64,000 nucleotides of DNA from Bdellovibrio sp. (GCA_020725805.1 DYEF01000074.1:1-64000), one strand, 5' to 3'. Counted from the first letter of the stretch, positions 37,510 through 47,077 are shown. Made by a program: numbers and translations. Notes: a model not told the origin generated them from the letters alone.

Positions 37510-38742
37510 ATGCCGTTTAGCATAATAGTATTATTTATTGTTTTTATTTTAATAGCCGTCCGCAGAATAGGAAATGTCCGTCTTGAACTCTATCAGATTA
37601 TGCTGCTCGGGGGTATCCTTGTCCTTATCACGGGCTCGATATCGCCCAAAAATGCACTTCTGTCGATAGATATAGATGTTATACTCTTTCTGCTTGGTAT
37701 GTTTATCATCGGAAGTGCAATGGAAGAGAGCGGACTTATCGAGCTTCTTGCAGCAAGGGCAGTCAACAGGGTCAAGACATCGGATAGTCTGGTATTAATA
37801 ATCCTTTTACTATCCGGTATCTCTTCCGCACTCTTACTCAATGATACGATTGCGGTAATCGGAGTCCCCCTGATTCTATCCATTTCCAAAACCAACAAAA
37901 TATCCCTGAAACTCCTTACAATGACACTCGCTATAGGAGTTACAACCGGTTCCGTATTAAGTCCTATAGGCAATCCACAGAATCTGCTGATAGCAGTAAA
38001 GTCAGAGATGAATAATCCCTTTGTTACATTTCTGAGATATCTCTTCTTCCCGACAACGATATCGCTACTCGTTGCTTTCATTATGCTGAGATTTTTTTAC
38101 AAAAGCGAATTTAATAAACCAATCAGAGAAATCAGGACACCGGAGATAAAAGATAAACCGCTTGCAAAGCTATGTAATTTTTCTCTTGGAATCGTAATAT
38201 TTATGATAGCCATAAAAAGCCTTTTATTTTTAACCCCGGTCCACATAAATCTGAGGCTGACATTTATCTCGGTTGGCGCCGCAATACCGATTCTATTGTT
38301 CAGTCCTAAACGAACTGAAATACTTAAAAAGACCGACTACAAAACCCTTATATTCTTTGCGGCAATGTTTATCCTTATGCAATCAGTCTGGGATTCGGGT
38401 TTTATCCAGAGAATAATAGAGAGTTCAGGCAGAGATATCGCTGACGTAAAGACAATCGTAATAATCAGCGTCCTTCTTAGTCAGGTCCTCTCAAATGTCC
38501 CTCTTGTGGCACTGATTCTCCCGATGTTGCTCTTAAGAGAACCATCAATGGAACTTTTATGTGCCCTTGCTGCCGGCTCGACCATTGCAGGAAATATGTT
38601 ACTTCTCGGTGCCGCAAGCAATATTATTATTGTTCAGAATCTCGAACAGAGGGGCGAAGAGGCCGTTACCTTTCTCGAATTTGCAAAAATCGGCATTCCC
38701 CTTACCTTTGTTCAGGTTGTGATTTATATGCTCTTTATCTAA
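37510..38742 (+). CDS. ArsB/NhaD-type ion permease (SLC13-like)
   Basis: A 410-residue inner-membrane transporter with about 11 hydrophobic helices and an internal two-fold repeat. Each half carries a conserved re-entrant loop: LLNDTIAVIGVPLIL and SPIGNPQNLLI in the first, LSNVPLVALILPM and GSTIAGNMLLLGAASNI in the second. This pattern fits the ion transporter superfamily (arsenite/Na+/dicarboxylate permeases). The substrate is uncertain. No arsenic genes are nearby. It starts 44 bp after addB and ends 4 bp before the convergent dehydrogenase gene. Confidence 0.85.
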   Translation: MPFSIIVLFIVFILIAVRRIGNVRLELYQIMLLGGILVLITGSISPKNALLSIDIDVILFLLGMFIIGSAMEESGLIELLAARAVNRVKTSDSLVLIILLLSGISSALLLNDTIAVIGVPLILSISKTNKISLKLLTMTLAIGVTTGSVLSPIGNPQNLLIAVKSEMNNPFVTFLRYLFFPTTISLLVAFIMLRFFYKSEFNKPIREIRTPEIKDKPLAKLCNFSLGIVIFMIAIKSLLFLTPVHINLRLTFISVGAAIPILLFSPKRTEILKKTDYKTLIFFAAMFILMQSVWDSGFIQRIIESSGRDIADVKTIVIISVLLSQVLSNVPLVALILPMLLLREPSMELLCALAAGSTIAGNMLLLGAASNIIIVQNLEQRGEEAVTFLEFAKIGIPLTFVQVVIYMLFI

Positions 38743-38746
38743 CCCG

Positions 38747-39856
38747 CTAACCCTCAAAAGGGAACTTATACTTTCTGAGCCCGGTCTCGTCACGCATTAC
38801 GATCATCTCTTTCTGCGTCTCGAGATTGACCGGAGCCCCCTTCTTTGCCCTTTCAAGAGAGGTGAGATATTCCTTCTCGCCCGCTGTATAGATTCTTTCG
38901 GCTCCCGGCATTTTTTTTGAACCTCTGAGTTCCCTCAGAATATTCCCTGTAATTTTGGCAAACTTTTTATAACTTATAAAAGATTCAACATTTATCGCAA
39001 TGAAGAAGTGTCCAAGATGATAAAAGGTCTTCTTCCCGTCTTTCACACCGGTCAGCATCTTCATATAAGCCCCGTCCTGAAGGGCAGCGGAGAGAATCTC
39101 CACAACTGTTGAATATCCATACCCTTTATATCCGGCTAGTTCTTCGCCGATTCCGCCGAGCGGGACGAGTGCTGCCGTCCCCTTGGTCAGGTCCTTTAAT
39201 ACCTCGTGCGGGTCTGTCTTGGAATTCCCGTTCTCATCTATTACCCATCCCTTTGGGAGAGGTTTATTCAGTTTTGCATAGACCTCGATTTTACCTCTTT
39301 GTGTAATTGAAGTGGCACAATCGAGCAGAAACGGAAACTTCTCGTCCGTAGGAATACCGAATGTCAGCGGATTGGTACCCAAAAGATTCTCTATGCCAAA
39401 AGTCGGAGCAACTGACGGCCTTGCATTTGTGCCGGTGATTCCTATCATCTTATTCTTTACGGCCATAAGCGGATAATACCCTGCAATCCCGTAATGGGTG
39501 GAATTCCTGACCACGGTCATACCAAGCCCGAACTTCTTTGCCTTCTTTATAGCCATATCCATCGCCCTGTATGCGATATAATGTCCCATTCCGTGATTTC
39601 CGTCTATTACGGCAGTAGTCTTTGTCTCCTTTACTATCTCAAACTTTGTAACAGGCCGCTGAATCCCCGCCCTGATTCTGTCATAATATATTGTCTTCAT
39701 TCTCGAGATTCCGTGCGAATCAAAACCCATTCTGTCAGCAGCAACAAGCACATTGGCGCATATCTTCGCCTCCTTAAGCGGCACCCCCACCTTAACGAAG
39801 ACATCTCTCATAAAATTTTCAAGCAGACTCAGTTTTACCCAGCATACTTCTTCCAT
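38747..39856 (-). CDS. Ldh-family NAD(P)-dependent malate/L-lactate/ureidoglycolate-type dehydrogenase
   Basis: A 369-residue cytoplasmic oxidoreductase of the Ldh/YbiC family (not the Rossmann-type lactate dehydrogenase). Conserved blocks: ADRMGFDSHGISRM (His48), NGNHGMGHYIAYRAM, VVRNSTHYGIAGYY with catalytic-type His, and NLLGTNPLTFGIP. It reduces or oxidises a 2-hydroxy acid; the substrate cannot be told by eye. I use the ATG at 39856 because AAGGAG lies upstream, whereas an in-frame ATG 24 bases earlier has none. It is convergent with the permease gene and divergent from pncC. Confidence 0.9.
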   Translation of the reverse strand: MEEVCWVKLSLLENFMRDVFVKVGVPLKEAKICANVLVAADRMGFDSHGISRMKTIYYDRIRAGIQRPVTKFEIVKETKTTAVIDGNHGMGHYIAYRAMDMAIKKAKKFGLGMTVVRNSTHYGIAGYYPLMAVKNKMIGITGTNARPSVAPTFGIENLLGTNPLTFGIPTDEKFPFLLDCATSITQRGKIEVYAKLNKPLPKGWVIDENGNSKTDPHEVLKDLTKGTAALVPLGGIGEELAGYKGYGYSTVVEILSAALQDGAYMKMLTGVKDGKKTFYHLGHFFIAINVESFISYKKFAKITGNILRELRGSKKMPGAERIYTAGEKEYLTSLERAKKGAPVNLETQKEMIVMRDETGLRKYKFPFEG

Positions 39857-40057
39857 AAAAAACTCCTTCTTATCCCCCATAAACTTTTGATTTTATACCA
39901 ACTAATTTTTGAAATATCAAAGGAAAATATAGAATTTAAGTTTTGTTTGTTTACTCTGTTTTCTGCCCATGCCAACCAAAAAACTCATCGTTTATAATGA
40001 GAAGTAATTACTTATTGTATTGCCAAAAAACACCATTCTACTTTATTTTGTCTCTCT

Positions 40058-40108
40058 TATTTTACTTTGCAAGCCTAAAGTAAAATATGGAAATTTATAT
40101 TTTACTTT
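40058..40108. repeat. Perfect 11-bp inverted repeat plus a third direct copy
   Basis: TATTTTACTTT at 40058-40068 and its exact reverse complement at 40077-40087 flank an 8-base loop. A further direct copy occurs at 40098-40108, exactly 40 bp after the first. A related sequence (TACTTTATTTTG) lies about 20 bp upstream. The hairpin could act as a terminator-like structure or as a binding site for a dimeric regulator. Confidence 0.6.
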
Positions 40109-40197
40109 TATGTGACATTGAAGAAGTTTTTGTTATTTACCCATAGCTCAATCATCACACAGATGATTTAATACTTTATCTGTAATAAATAGAATTA

Positions 40198-40275
40198 GGC
40201 CTTAAGGTGGAAGTCAACCTTATATGGAGACGCTAACGCACCCGGGTTGCCGGGCAGGATGACCTTAAGGTGCTT
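40198..40275. other. Possible structured RNA or regulatory element
   Basis: A GC-rich block in AT-rich sequence. CCTTAAGGTG occurs at 40200-40209 and again at 40263-40272. As RNA, 40200-40208 can pair with 40262-40270 to close a stem over a CCCGG-GTTG-CCGGG hairpin (40241-40254). The 5' arm can instead pair locally (AAGGT with ACCTT at 40217-40221), so two exclusive folds exist. It lies about 200 bp before pncC. I could not match it to a known riboswitch or ribozyme. Confidence 0.35.
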
Positions 40276-40473
40276 AAATATAATCATAAATACCCAAAAT
40301 TTTACTGTTTTTATAGCTTGTAAAATATAACCATCTTTACATAAAAATTCTTACTTAATAGGACAATATGAAGTAATATTATAATCAGTTTATTATGTTT
40401 TTCCGGTGTGTCTTGAATTGCAGGATAATTTTTATTTATTTTTTCGGTAATGTAATGTAAACAACCTCAAGTT

Positions 40474-40947
40474 ATGTTTAGACAGCTGAAAAATCTTACT
40501 GACATATTAAAATCAAAGAGACTGACAATCTCCACTGCCGAGTCCTGCACCGGCGGGCTTCTGGCAAAGTGTCTGACCGATATTCCGGGTTCATCTTCAT
40601 ATTTCAAAATAGGCGTTATTACCTATTCAAATGAATCGAAGATGAAGCTGCTCAAAGTAAGGGCGTCAACTCTTAAAAAACACGGTGCGGTATCGGAGCA
40701 GACTGCTATAGAGATGGTTAAAGGTTTGAAAAGATTAGCGAATACCGATATAGGGGTTTCGATTACAGGAATTGCAGGACCTGATGGCGGAAGCAGAGAG
40801 AAGCCGGTGGGAACTGTCTTCTTCGGAATTAGAATAAAAGAGAGGGTTCTTGTATATAAAAAGGTATTTAAGGGTAACAGAGCAAAAATCCGGGACCTAA
40901 GCGTCAGATTTGTCATCAACGAACTTATAAATAAGATTGGAGGATAG
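40474..40947 (+). CDS. pncC: Nicotinamide-nucleotide amidohydrolase (CinA C-terminal domain)
   Basis: A stand-alone 157-residue CinA-C domain that deamidates NMN to nicotinate mononucleotide in pyridine-nucleotide recycling. Motifs: STAESCTGGLLAKCLTDIPG (20-39, catalytic Ser region), GVITYSNESKMKLL and ITGIAGPDGGSREKPVGTV. Length is typical for stand-alone PncC. No clear SD precedes the ATG. aspS follows by 5 bp. Its product pool connects to NaAD, the LarB substrate, but that link is speculative. Confidence 0.93.
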   Translation: MFRQLKNLTDILKSKRLTISTAESCTGGLLAKCLTDIPGSSSYFKIGVITYSNESKMKLLKVRASTLKKHGAVSEQTAIEMVKGLKRLANTDIGVSITGIAGPDGGSREKPVGTVFFGIRIKERVLVYKKVFKGNRAKIRDLSVRFVINELINKIGG

Positions 40948-40952
40948 AATTT

Positions 40953-42722
40953 ATGGTAAAATCCAGAACACACAACTGCGGAGAACTGAGAACCAGTGAT
41001 GCCGGAAAAGATGTAGTCCTAAACGGATGGATAGACTCAATCCGCGATATCGGTAAAATTATATTCATCAATCTCAGGGACAGATACGGAATTACACAGA
41101 TTGTCATAGACAAAGATGAATTAATCAAGAAAGCAGGTCAGCTCAGAAATGAATCGGTGATAGCAGTTACCGGCAAGGTCAGAAAGAGAGAGGGAAATCC
41201 TAACCCAAAGATTTCTACAGGTGAGATCGAAGTGATTGCAGAGGATTTATCTGTATACTCGATTGCAGAGCCTACTCCGTTTGTAATTGAAAGTGATGTA
41301 AAGGCTACAGAGGAGCTCAGACTAAGGTATAGGTATCTGGATATCAGAAGAGAACCCATAAAAGAGAAGTTATTACTCAGACACAGAGCGGCGTTTGAGA
41401 CGAGGAGATTTTTGAGTGAGAATAATTTTGTTGAAACAGAGACACCTTTTCTGACAAAGAGTACACCTGAGGGGGCACGCGATTTTCTGGTCCCCTCCAG
41501 ACTGAACAAGGGGAAGGTCTATGCACTCCCTCAGTCTCCGCAGCTTTTCAAGCAGCTTCTGATGGTCTCGGGGATGGACAGGTATTTTCAGATTGTCAGA
41601 TGTTTTCGCGACGAGGACCTCAGACTCGACAGACAGCCCGAATTTACCCAGATAGATATCGAGATGAGTTTTGTCAACCAGAGCGATATTATGAGCCTTA
41701 CAGAAAATCTCCTGAGGCATGTATTCAGAAGTTGTCTTGATTATGAGATTAAGGAATTTATGCGTATGCCGTACTCCGAGGCAATGGAAAAATACGGCAG
41801 CGACAAGCCCGACCTCAGGTTTGATCTCAGGCTTTATGATATAACAGAGATTGTAAGGAAGATGAGTGGCAAGGTTAAGATGTTCGATGAGGCAATACAG
41901 AGTGGCGGGATTGTGAAGATATTGCCCTTGGATCCGAAATTCGCTCTGAGCAGGGCAGATATCGACAAGCTTGAGAGTGAGGTCAAATCAACCGGTGCAA
42001 AGGGACTGGCAAGATTCAAGATAAATTCCGAGACCGACTGGTCAATGGCCGGATGGGCAAAGGAGATACCGGAGGATATCAAAAAGGAGATACTAAATTA
42101 TGCAAATATCACAAAAGATTCGGTTGTCTTTGTTCAGTTTGGGGAGAAGAGGCTTGTAAATAATGTCCTCTCTTTTGTAAGAAATACCCTTGCAGATAAA
42201 TTTGAGCTTAAGAAGAAAGGAGAATTCAAGTTTGTCTGGATTTATGACTTCCCGATGTTTGAATTTTCTGAAGAGGATAATAAACTTGTAGCCTGTCATC
42301 ATCCGTTTACCTCGCCAAAGGAAGAGGATATCGGAATCATTGAGAAAGAACCATTAAACGTCAGGGCAAATGCCTACGATATAACTCTCAACGGATTTGA
42401 ACTTGGCGGAGGCAGCATCAGGATTCATTCGCCCGATTTACAGAGACGGGTCTTTAAGGCTCTGGGACTCGGTGAAGAAGAGATAAACTCCAAGTTCGGC
42501 TTTCTAATTGAGGCATTTAAGTATGGTGTACCACCGCACGGAGGTATTGCACTCGGATTCGACAGAATGATTATGCTTATGAGCGGGGCTGAATCCATCA
42601 GGGATGTAATTGCATTCCCGAAGACCACATCAGGGACCTGCCTTATGACCGACGCCCCGTCTGTACCAGACGAAAAGCAATTATTTGAAGCAGGGATAAG
42701 ATTTCTGGAGGAGAAAAAATGA
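40953..42722 (+). CDS. aspS: Aspartyl-tRNA synthetase
   Basis: A 589-residue bacterial-type class II synthetase that charges tRNA-Asp. Order: N-terminal OB-fold anticodon-binding domain (1-110), class II core with ETPFLTKSTPEGARDFLVPS, motif 2 FRDEDLRLDRQPEFTQID, a GAD insertion domain (about 285-415) and motif 3 GIALGFDRMIMLMSG. Whether it also charges tRNA-Asn is not decidable here. It forms an operon with pncC (5-bp gap) and the aminopeptidase gene (ATGA overlap). Confidence 0.97.
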   Translation: MVKSRTHNCGELRTSDAGKDVVLNGWIDSIRDIGKIIFINLRDRYGITQIVIDKDELIKKAGQLRNESVIAVTGKVRKREGNPNPKISTGEIEVIAEDLSVYSIAEPTPFVIESDVKATEELRLRYRYLDIRREPIKEKLLLRHRAAFETRRFLSENNFVETETPFLTKSTPEGARDFLVPSRLNKGKVYALPQSPQLFKQLLMVSGMDRYFQIVRCFRDEDLRLDRQPEFTQIDIEMSFVNQSDIMSLTENLLRHVFRSCLDYEIKEFMRMPYSEAMEKYGSDKPDLRFDLRLYDITEIVRKMSGKVKMFDEAIQSGGIVKILPLDPKFALSRADIDKLESEVKSTGAKGLARFKINSETDWSMAGWAKEIPEDIKKEILNYANITKDSVVFVQFGEKRLVNNVLSFVRNTLADKFELKKKGEFKFVWIYDFPMFEFSEEDNKLVACHHPFTSPKEEDIGIIEKEPLNVRANAYDITLNGFELGGGSIRIHSPDLQRRVFKALGLGEEEINSKFGFLIEAFKYGVPPHGGIALGFDRMIMLMSGAESIRDVIAFPKTTSGTCLMTDAPSVPDEKQLFEAGIRFLEEKK

Positions 42723-43726
42723 ACGAGTTTATTAGAAAATCAATCTTGAACGCACTTAGAATCAATATGGGTTATCAGGATGGTGAGAAGGTGGGGATTG
42801 TATATCAGAGGATAAACGAGGGATTCGATGAAAAGACAAAGGAGAAGATGAAGCCATCAATAGAACTTGCTGAAAAGATGTTTGAAATCTACCAATCCGA
42901 GGGAGTAGATGTTGAATTATTATCGTATGAACCACCAGAGCCGAGAAATGGAGTAGATGCAACTGATGAATTGTATGAAAAGACTGGCTATAAAGATATC
43001 CTCTTTCTCACAACCGCATTCTCACTCACCCATACGAAGTACAGAAAGATTCAGACTGAAAAAGGGACGCGCATCGCAAGTATGCCCGGCTTTACATTCA
43101 AGATGTTTGACCGCGGTGGCCCTATGGATGTAGATTACAATGAGATTCACCGGATTACCTGTGAGATTGCAGATAAACTTAAAAACTCAAGGTATATAAG
43201 AGTCACAGCAAAGGATACAGATATCAAGGTCGAAGTTGACCCGGCCCTTGTGCATATCTCGAGCGGAATGCTGAATACAAAGGGAAAATTTGGTAATCTG
43301 CCGGGTGCTGAGACTTACGTCGTCCCTGTATTTGAAGGAGACTCAGAGGGATACCTGACAGTTCCTAAAGGCTGGGGCGGGAGCGAACCATTGCCCTATA
43401 ATCTGAGATTCGAGATAAAAAAAGGAAGATTTGTCAAGGTCAGTTCCGACAGTATAGATGCGCAAGAATATATCAGGAAGAATATAAATCCGATTCTGTT
43501 TGAGCAGAAAGACTTCAATGTCCTTGCCGAACTCGGTATCGGGACCAATAAGAACATTACCGAAAAATACATAAAGGAACACGGCTGGAGTGCATTGATT
43601 GCAGAGAAGATATGGAACACAGCCCACTTTGCAAACGGGAACTCAAAGGGAATGGGCGGCACAAACGATGTCCCCGTTCATATCGACTGGGTTGTCCCGG
43701 ATGTAAAGATTGAGTATGTAAAATAA
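42719..43726 (+). CDS. M29-like leucyl aminopeptidase family protein
   Basis: A 335-residue protein related to the thermophilic aminopeptidase T/AmpS (M29) family, which binds two metals. Candidate ligands: Glu in NLPGAETYVVP, Glu in AELGIGTNKN, His in NTAHFANGNS, and His/Asp in VHIDWVV; GMGGTNDVPVHID is the family-like C-terminal block. It is shorter at the N-terminus than classical M29 enzymes (about 370-410). It is coupled to aspS by an ATGA overlap and converges with the transporter gene 26 bp away. Confidence 0.8.
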   Translation: MNEFIRKSILNALRINMGYQDGEKVGIVYQRINEGFDEKTKEKMKPSIELAEKMFEIYQSEGVDVELLSYEPPEPRNGVDATDELYEKTGYKDILFLTTAFSLTHTKYRKIQTEKGTRIASMPGFTFKMFDRGGPMDVDYNEIHRITCEIADKLKNSRYIRVTAKDTDIKVEVDPALVHISSGMLNTKGKFGNLPGAETYVVPVFEGDSEGYLTVPKGWGGSEPLPYNLRFEIKKGRFVKVSSDSIDAQEYIRKNINPILFEQKDFNVLAELGIGTNKNITEKYIKEHGWSALIAEKIWNTAHFANGNSKGMGGTNDVPVHIDWVVPDVKIEYVK

Positions 43727-43752
43727 AGCCTTAAAGAAACAACAACAAAACC

Positions 43753-45396
43753 TTAAAATATCAGTATCACCTGTGCCAGAATAATTTTCAGAATAGTTGC
43801 GAGAGGATAGACTGTTGCATAACCAATATTCGGTGCATCGAGTCTGCTCTGCTCGTTGGCAAATGCAAGGGCCGATGGCTGTGTATGAATTCCACTGACT
43901 ATTCCCGTCATAATACTGAACGGAATCTTCATAAACTTATATCCTATTATGAGTGCTGCACATACAGCTGTAATGGTAATAACAGCCCCGAGGAGAAATA
44001 TCAGCGGACCGTTCCCTTCCTTCAGTGTATTATAAAAAGCAAAACCCGAACGGGTCCCGACACCGGCCATAAAAAGAATTATCCCAATCTGCCTCAGAGT
44101 CAGATTTGCGTTATACGGTATCTGCCAGACTATATTGCCGGTCTTGCCGATTCTTCCGAGCACAAGTCCGGCAATCAGCGGACCTCCTGCAACCCCGAGC
44201 GTGAATCTTATTTCATCCGTCAGAGGTATCGGAATGCTCCCCACAAGAATTCCAAGCGCGATTCCAAGTGCAAACGGGACTATATCTATCTCCGAAACAG
44301 CCTTATAGGAATCTCCGAAGTATTTAGATATCTCATCCATTCTGTCTCTTGGCCCGAGCACCCTGATTCTGTCTCCGAGTTCCAAAACGGTATTTCCGTC
44401 AGGAATGAATTCAATATCGCCTCTTCTTACCCTTGTAATAAGTGCCCTGAATCTCTTGGGTATTTTCAGTTCCCGTATCGGCCTCTCCACTACCTCCTTA
44501 TTCGAGACAAGTATCCTTCTGAAATCCAGAAGTGTCCTGTCCATATCAATTGCGATATTGCTAACCTCTCCCATCAGCTGAACGGCCTTCATCACATCTC
44601 CTTCTTCACCCACTACCGTTATAAGGTCTCCCTTATTGAGGACGGTTTCACTATCTACAAGTTCAAGTATATCTCCTCTCTTATATCTCCCAAATATTAT
44701 CCTGAGATGCTTCGAATGGATAAAATCGGCGATTTTGATATTGCTCAGGTCTTCTTTCGTTATCCTTATCGTAAGATTGATTATCTTCTTCTGTCCGCCT
44801 ACCTGCTCGGGATACTTTCTCGCCTCCTCGGCAAAATCAATCTTAAACATTCTCTGAAACATATAAAAAGAGAGCAGAATTCCTATTACACCCATCGGAT
44901 AGGCAACGGAGTACCCAAAGACAGGTTCAGAGCTTGCAACAGAGACATCGCCATCACCCGCCGCACGTTTTATAGCCTCAATTACCGCTGCAAGTGCCGG
45001 GGTATTCGTAAAGGAGCCGCAAAAGAGCCCTGCTGCCACTCCGGACGAGAGGAGAAATATCTTCTTGACCAGTATGACAACAAACGAACCCAAAACGAGC
45101 ACACCACCCGCCAGTAAATTTTCGGAAAATCCCCTTCCTTTCAGTGAGGCAAAGAATCCCGGCCCGCTCGAAATGCCAATAGCATAGACGAATATTACAA
45201 GTCCCAGCATATGGACAATCTCAGGAAGTTTTATATCCTTATCGAGGGCACCGAAGAAGAGACCAACAAACAAGACAGCCGAAATCCCGAGGGAAAATCC
45301 TTTTATCTTTATATGACCGACCGCATACCCGAGTCCGGCAACAATAAATATAAGAAGGAGATGGTTGTGCTTCAGTGTTTCTATGATAAACGGCAT
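43753..45396 (-). CDS. AspT/YidE/YbjL-type transporter with two RCK_C domains
   Basis: A 547-residue inner-membrane protein. Five N-terminal helices (about 5-180, with SGVAAGLFCGSFTNTPALAA) precede two cytoplasmic TrkA-C/RCK_C regulatory domains (about 190-265 and 280-355, each with the 'L.GD.I.VVG' pattern). A second five-helix set follows, with GIVSGIHTQPSALAFAN matching the first-half loop. This duplicated layout is that of the AspT aspartate:alanine exchanger superfamily. I use the ATG at 45396 (GGGAG upstream) instead of a GTG 27 bases earlier. The substrate is unknown. Confidence 0.87.
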   Translation of the reverse strand: MPFIIETLKHNHLLLIFIVAGLGYAVGHIKIKGFSLGISAVLFVGLFFGALDKDIKLPEIVHMLGLVIFVYAIGISSGPGFFASLKGRGFSENLLAGGVLVLGSFVVILVKKIFLLSSGVAAGLFCGSFTNTPALAAVIEAIKRAAGDGDVSVASSEPVFGYSVAYPMGVIGILLSFYMFQRMFKIDFAEEARKYPEQVGGQKKIINLTIRITKEDLSNIKIADFIHSKHLRIIFGRYKRGDILELVDSETVLNKGDLITVVGEEGDVMKAVQLMGEVSNIAIDMDRTLLDFRRILVSNKEVVERPIRELKIPKRFRALITRVRRGDIEFIPDGNTVLELGDRIRVLGPRDRMDEISKYFGDSYKAVSEIDIVPFALGIALGILVGSIPIPLTDEIRFTLGVAGGPLIAGLVLGRIGKTGNIVWQIPYNANLTLRQIGIILFMAGVGTRSGFAFYNTLKEGNGPLIFLLGAVITITAVCAALIIGYKFMKIPFSIMTGIVSGIHTQPSALAFANEQSRLDAPNIGYATVYPLATILKIILAQVILIF

Positions 45397-45536
45397 AATG
45401 ATACTCCCGAAAGAGCCTGACACAATATAGTGGCGAAAAGGGATAATTCAACAAAAATATGCAATCCTTTTATTAACAGGCCGCTTCATAGGTCTGACTG
45501 CCGATATTATCATGTGTATATTGTTTAAGATTAGAA

Positions 45537-45564
45537 TTGATAAAATCCCAACAAGTGTTATATA
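45537..45564 (+). promoter_or_regulatory. Candidate sigma-70 promoter for the DUF2079 operon
   Basis: TTGATA (45537-45542) and TATATA (45559-45564) are separated by 16 bp, upstream of the ATG at 45584. The predicted start site near 45571 would leave a leader of about 13 bases. No other good pair is visible in the 187-bp divergent spacer. Confidence 0.4.
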
Positions 45565-45583
45565 GACACAACTGTTCTGAACT

Positions 45584-47077
45584 ATGATTGAGAAGTATTC
45601 CGAAAATCTGTTTAAGTCTGACGACACAAAAGAGCGGAATCTCGGACTTATCCTCTTTGCAGAGATGCTGCTTTTCATTCTTGTTTTCTCGTATCTGTCA
45701 ATACTCAGACACAACCGGCTCAACAGTGCAATATACGACTTGGGACTCTTCGACCAGATAATCTGGAATATAGCCCACGGCAGATTCTTTGAAAGTTCAA
45801 TCAAGGGGTTTAATTATCTGGGAGACCACTTCTCACCGATACTCGTTATCTTTGCACCCTTATACTGGATATGGGAAGATGTCAGGATACTTCTGATTGC
45901 ACAGACCGTTATTGTCTCCCTTGCAGGATATTATGCCGGACTACTGAGCTATCACCTGACCAGAGATATAAAGGTTTCTGCAGCATTCGGACTTGCGATA
46001 CTCGGAAATTCGAATGTCCTTCTTGTCGTTCTCTTTGATTTTCACCCTGAGGTTATTACAATTCCGCTATTTGCATATATCGTTTATCAGTTTGCCCTGA
46101 AAAAACATATTAAGGTATTTTTAGCCTCTCTGATTGCTCTCATTATTAAGGAGGATGTGGCAATTACCGTTACTCTGACCGGTATTGCATTTGCAATCAT
46201 CAGCAGGGAGAAGAAATATCTTATTCTATCCCTCGCCGGTTTCGTGTATTTCATAGTCGTCATGAAGGTATTAATCCCCCTTTTCAGACCAAAGACATTT
46301 ACAGGAGATTATCTCTACATCGAGAGATATTCGTATCTCGGGAAGAATATGAAGGAAGTGATTCTGAGCATTATCACAAATCCGTTCTACCCGATAGTAA
46401 AGATGTACAAATGGACAAAACTAAAGGTGCTGCTCAGACTCTTCTATCCGACGATCTTTCTCTCTTTCCTCTCGCCCGCATTCCTGATCGTAATACTGCC
46501 GGTCCTCTATATAAACTGGATTCCCAATTACCCGCCTCAGTTTGCACTCAAGTATCAGTACCTGAATATAGTAATTCCGTTCATAATTACCTCATCAATC
46601 TACGGATATCAGAAACTGAAAAGCATACTGAAGGATTCGGGCTTTTTATCCAGACACCTAAGCCTTTTTGCATCCTCGCTGATGCTGCTTTTTGTAATAG
46701 GAAATTCGATAATATTATATCACACCGTTGTCAGATTCAAATACTTCGAGAAAAACTACTACGAATCCTCCTTCTACAAGGCAAAATCCCTCATACCTGA
46801 GAACGCCTCACTTGCCACCGCAAACACATTCGGGCCACATTTTACCCACAGGGAGAAAATCGAATTTCCCGTCCCGTTCAACCTGCACATGTACCATTAT
46901 CAGAAGCTGGGACTGAAGATGTTCTCCGATGCAGAATATCAGTTACTTCTCACCAGAGGAGATACAACATCGGACCCCGAAATACTTAAAAACAGGATTA
47001 AGGATTTGATTGAAAAATACAATTATTCTGTTATATTTGATCAGGATGATATTCTGCTATTGAGGAAAAACCAATGA
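45584..47077 (+). CDS. DUF2079 polytopic membrane protein
   Basis: A 497-residue inner-membrane protein with about ten hydrophobic helices and a hydrophilic C-terminal domain (about 395-497). The N-terminal block LGLFDQIIWNIAHGRFF followed by NYLGDHFSPILVIFAPLY is the hallmark of the DUF2079 family, which resembles GT-C glycosyltransferases: the FDQ and DHFSP acidic/His loops would face the periplasm. Enzymatic activity is unproven. It leads a plus-strand operon in which the next gene overlaps by 4 bases (ATGA). Confidence 0.85.
   Translation: MIEKYSENLFKSDDTKERNLGLILFAEMLLFILVFSYLSILRHNRLNSAIYDLGLFDQIIWNIAHGRFFESSIKGFNYLGDHFSPILVIFAPLYWIWEDVRILLIAQTVIVSLAGYYAGLLSYHLTRDIKVSAAFGLAILGNSNVLLVVLFDFHPEVITIPLFAYIVYQFALKKHIKVFLASLIALIIKEDVAITVTLTGIAFAIISREKKYLILSLAGFVYFIVVMKVLIPLFRPKTFTGDYLYIERYSYLGKNMKEVILSIITNPFYPIVKMYKWTKLKVLLRLFYPTIFLSFLSPAFLIVILPVLYINWIPNYPPQFALKYQYLNIVIPFIITSSIYGYQKLKSILKDSGFLSRHLSLFASSLMLLFVIGNSIILYHTVVRFKYFEKNYYESSFYKAKSLIPENASLATANTFGPHFTHREKIEFPVPFNLHMYHYQKLGLKMFSDAEYQLLLTRGDTTSDPEILKNRIKDLIEKYNYSVIFDQDDILLLRKNQ

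Larger units (their letters stand above)
39857..40473. other. 617-bp spacer with AT-rich repeats and a GC-rich structured segment
   Basis: This stretch between the divergent dehydrogenase and pncC genes has no convincing open frame. It holds several copies of TATTTTACTTT (40058-40108) and an isolated GC-rich block (40198-40275) bounded by a 10-bp repeat. I found no tRNA, tmRNA, RNase P or SRP signature. The last 150 bases before pncC are AT-rich and featureless. Confidence 0.6.

Noticed and set aside
38747-39856. LarA-type lactate racemase as client of LarB/LarC
   Set aside because: The protein is an Ldh/YbiC-family NAD(P)-dependent dehydrogenase, unrelated in sequence to LarA.
40198-40275. 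tmRNA, SRP RNA, RNase P, SAM or c-di-GMP riboswitch
   Set aside because: None of the signature motifs is present (no CCA-type 3' end, no GGAAGGAAGCA tetraloop region, no SAM or GEMM core). Kept only as an unnamed structured element.
43885-45117. A 410-codon frame on the plus strand
   Set aside because: It is antisense to the AspT/YidE-type transporter, whose duplicated membrane and RCK_C domains are clear. The antisense translation has no hydrophobic segments or motifs.
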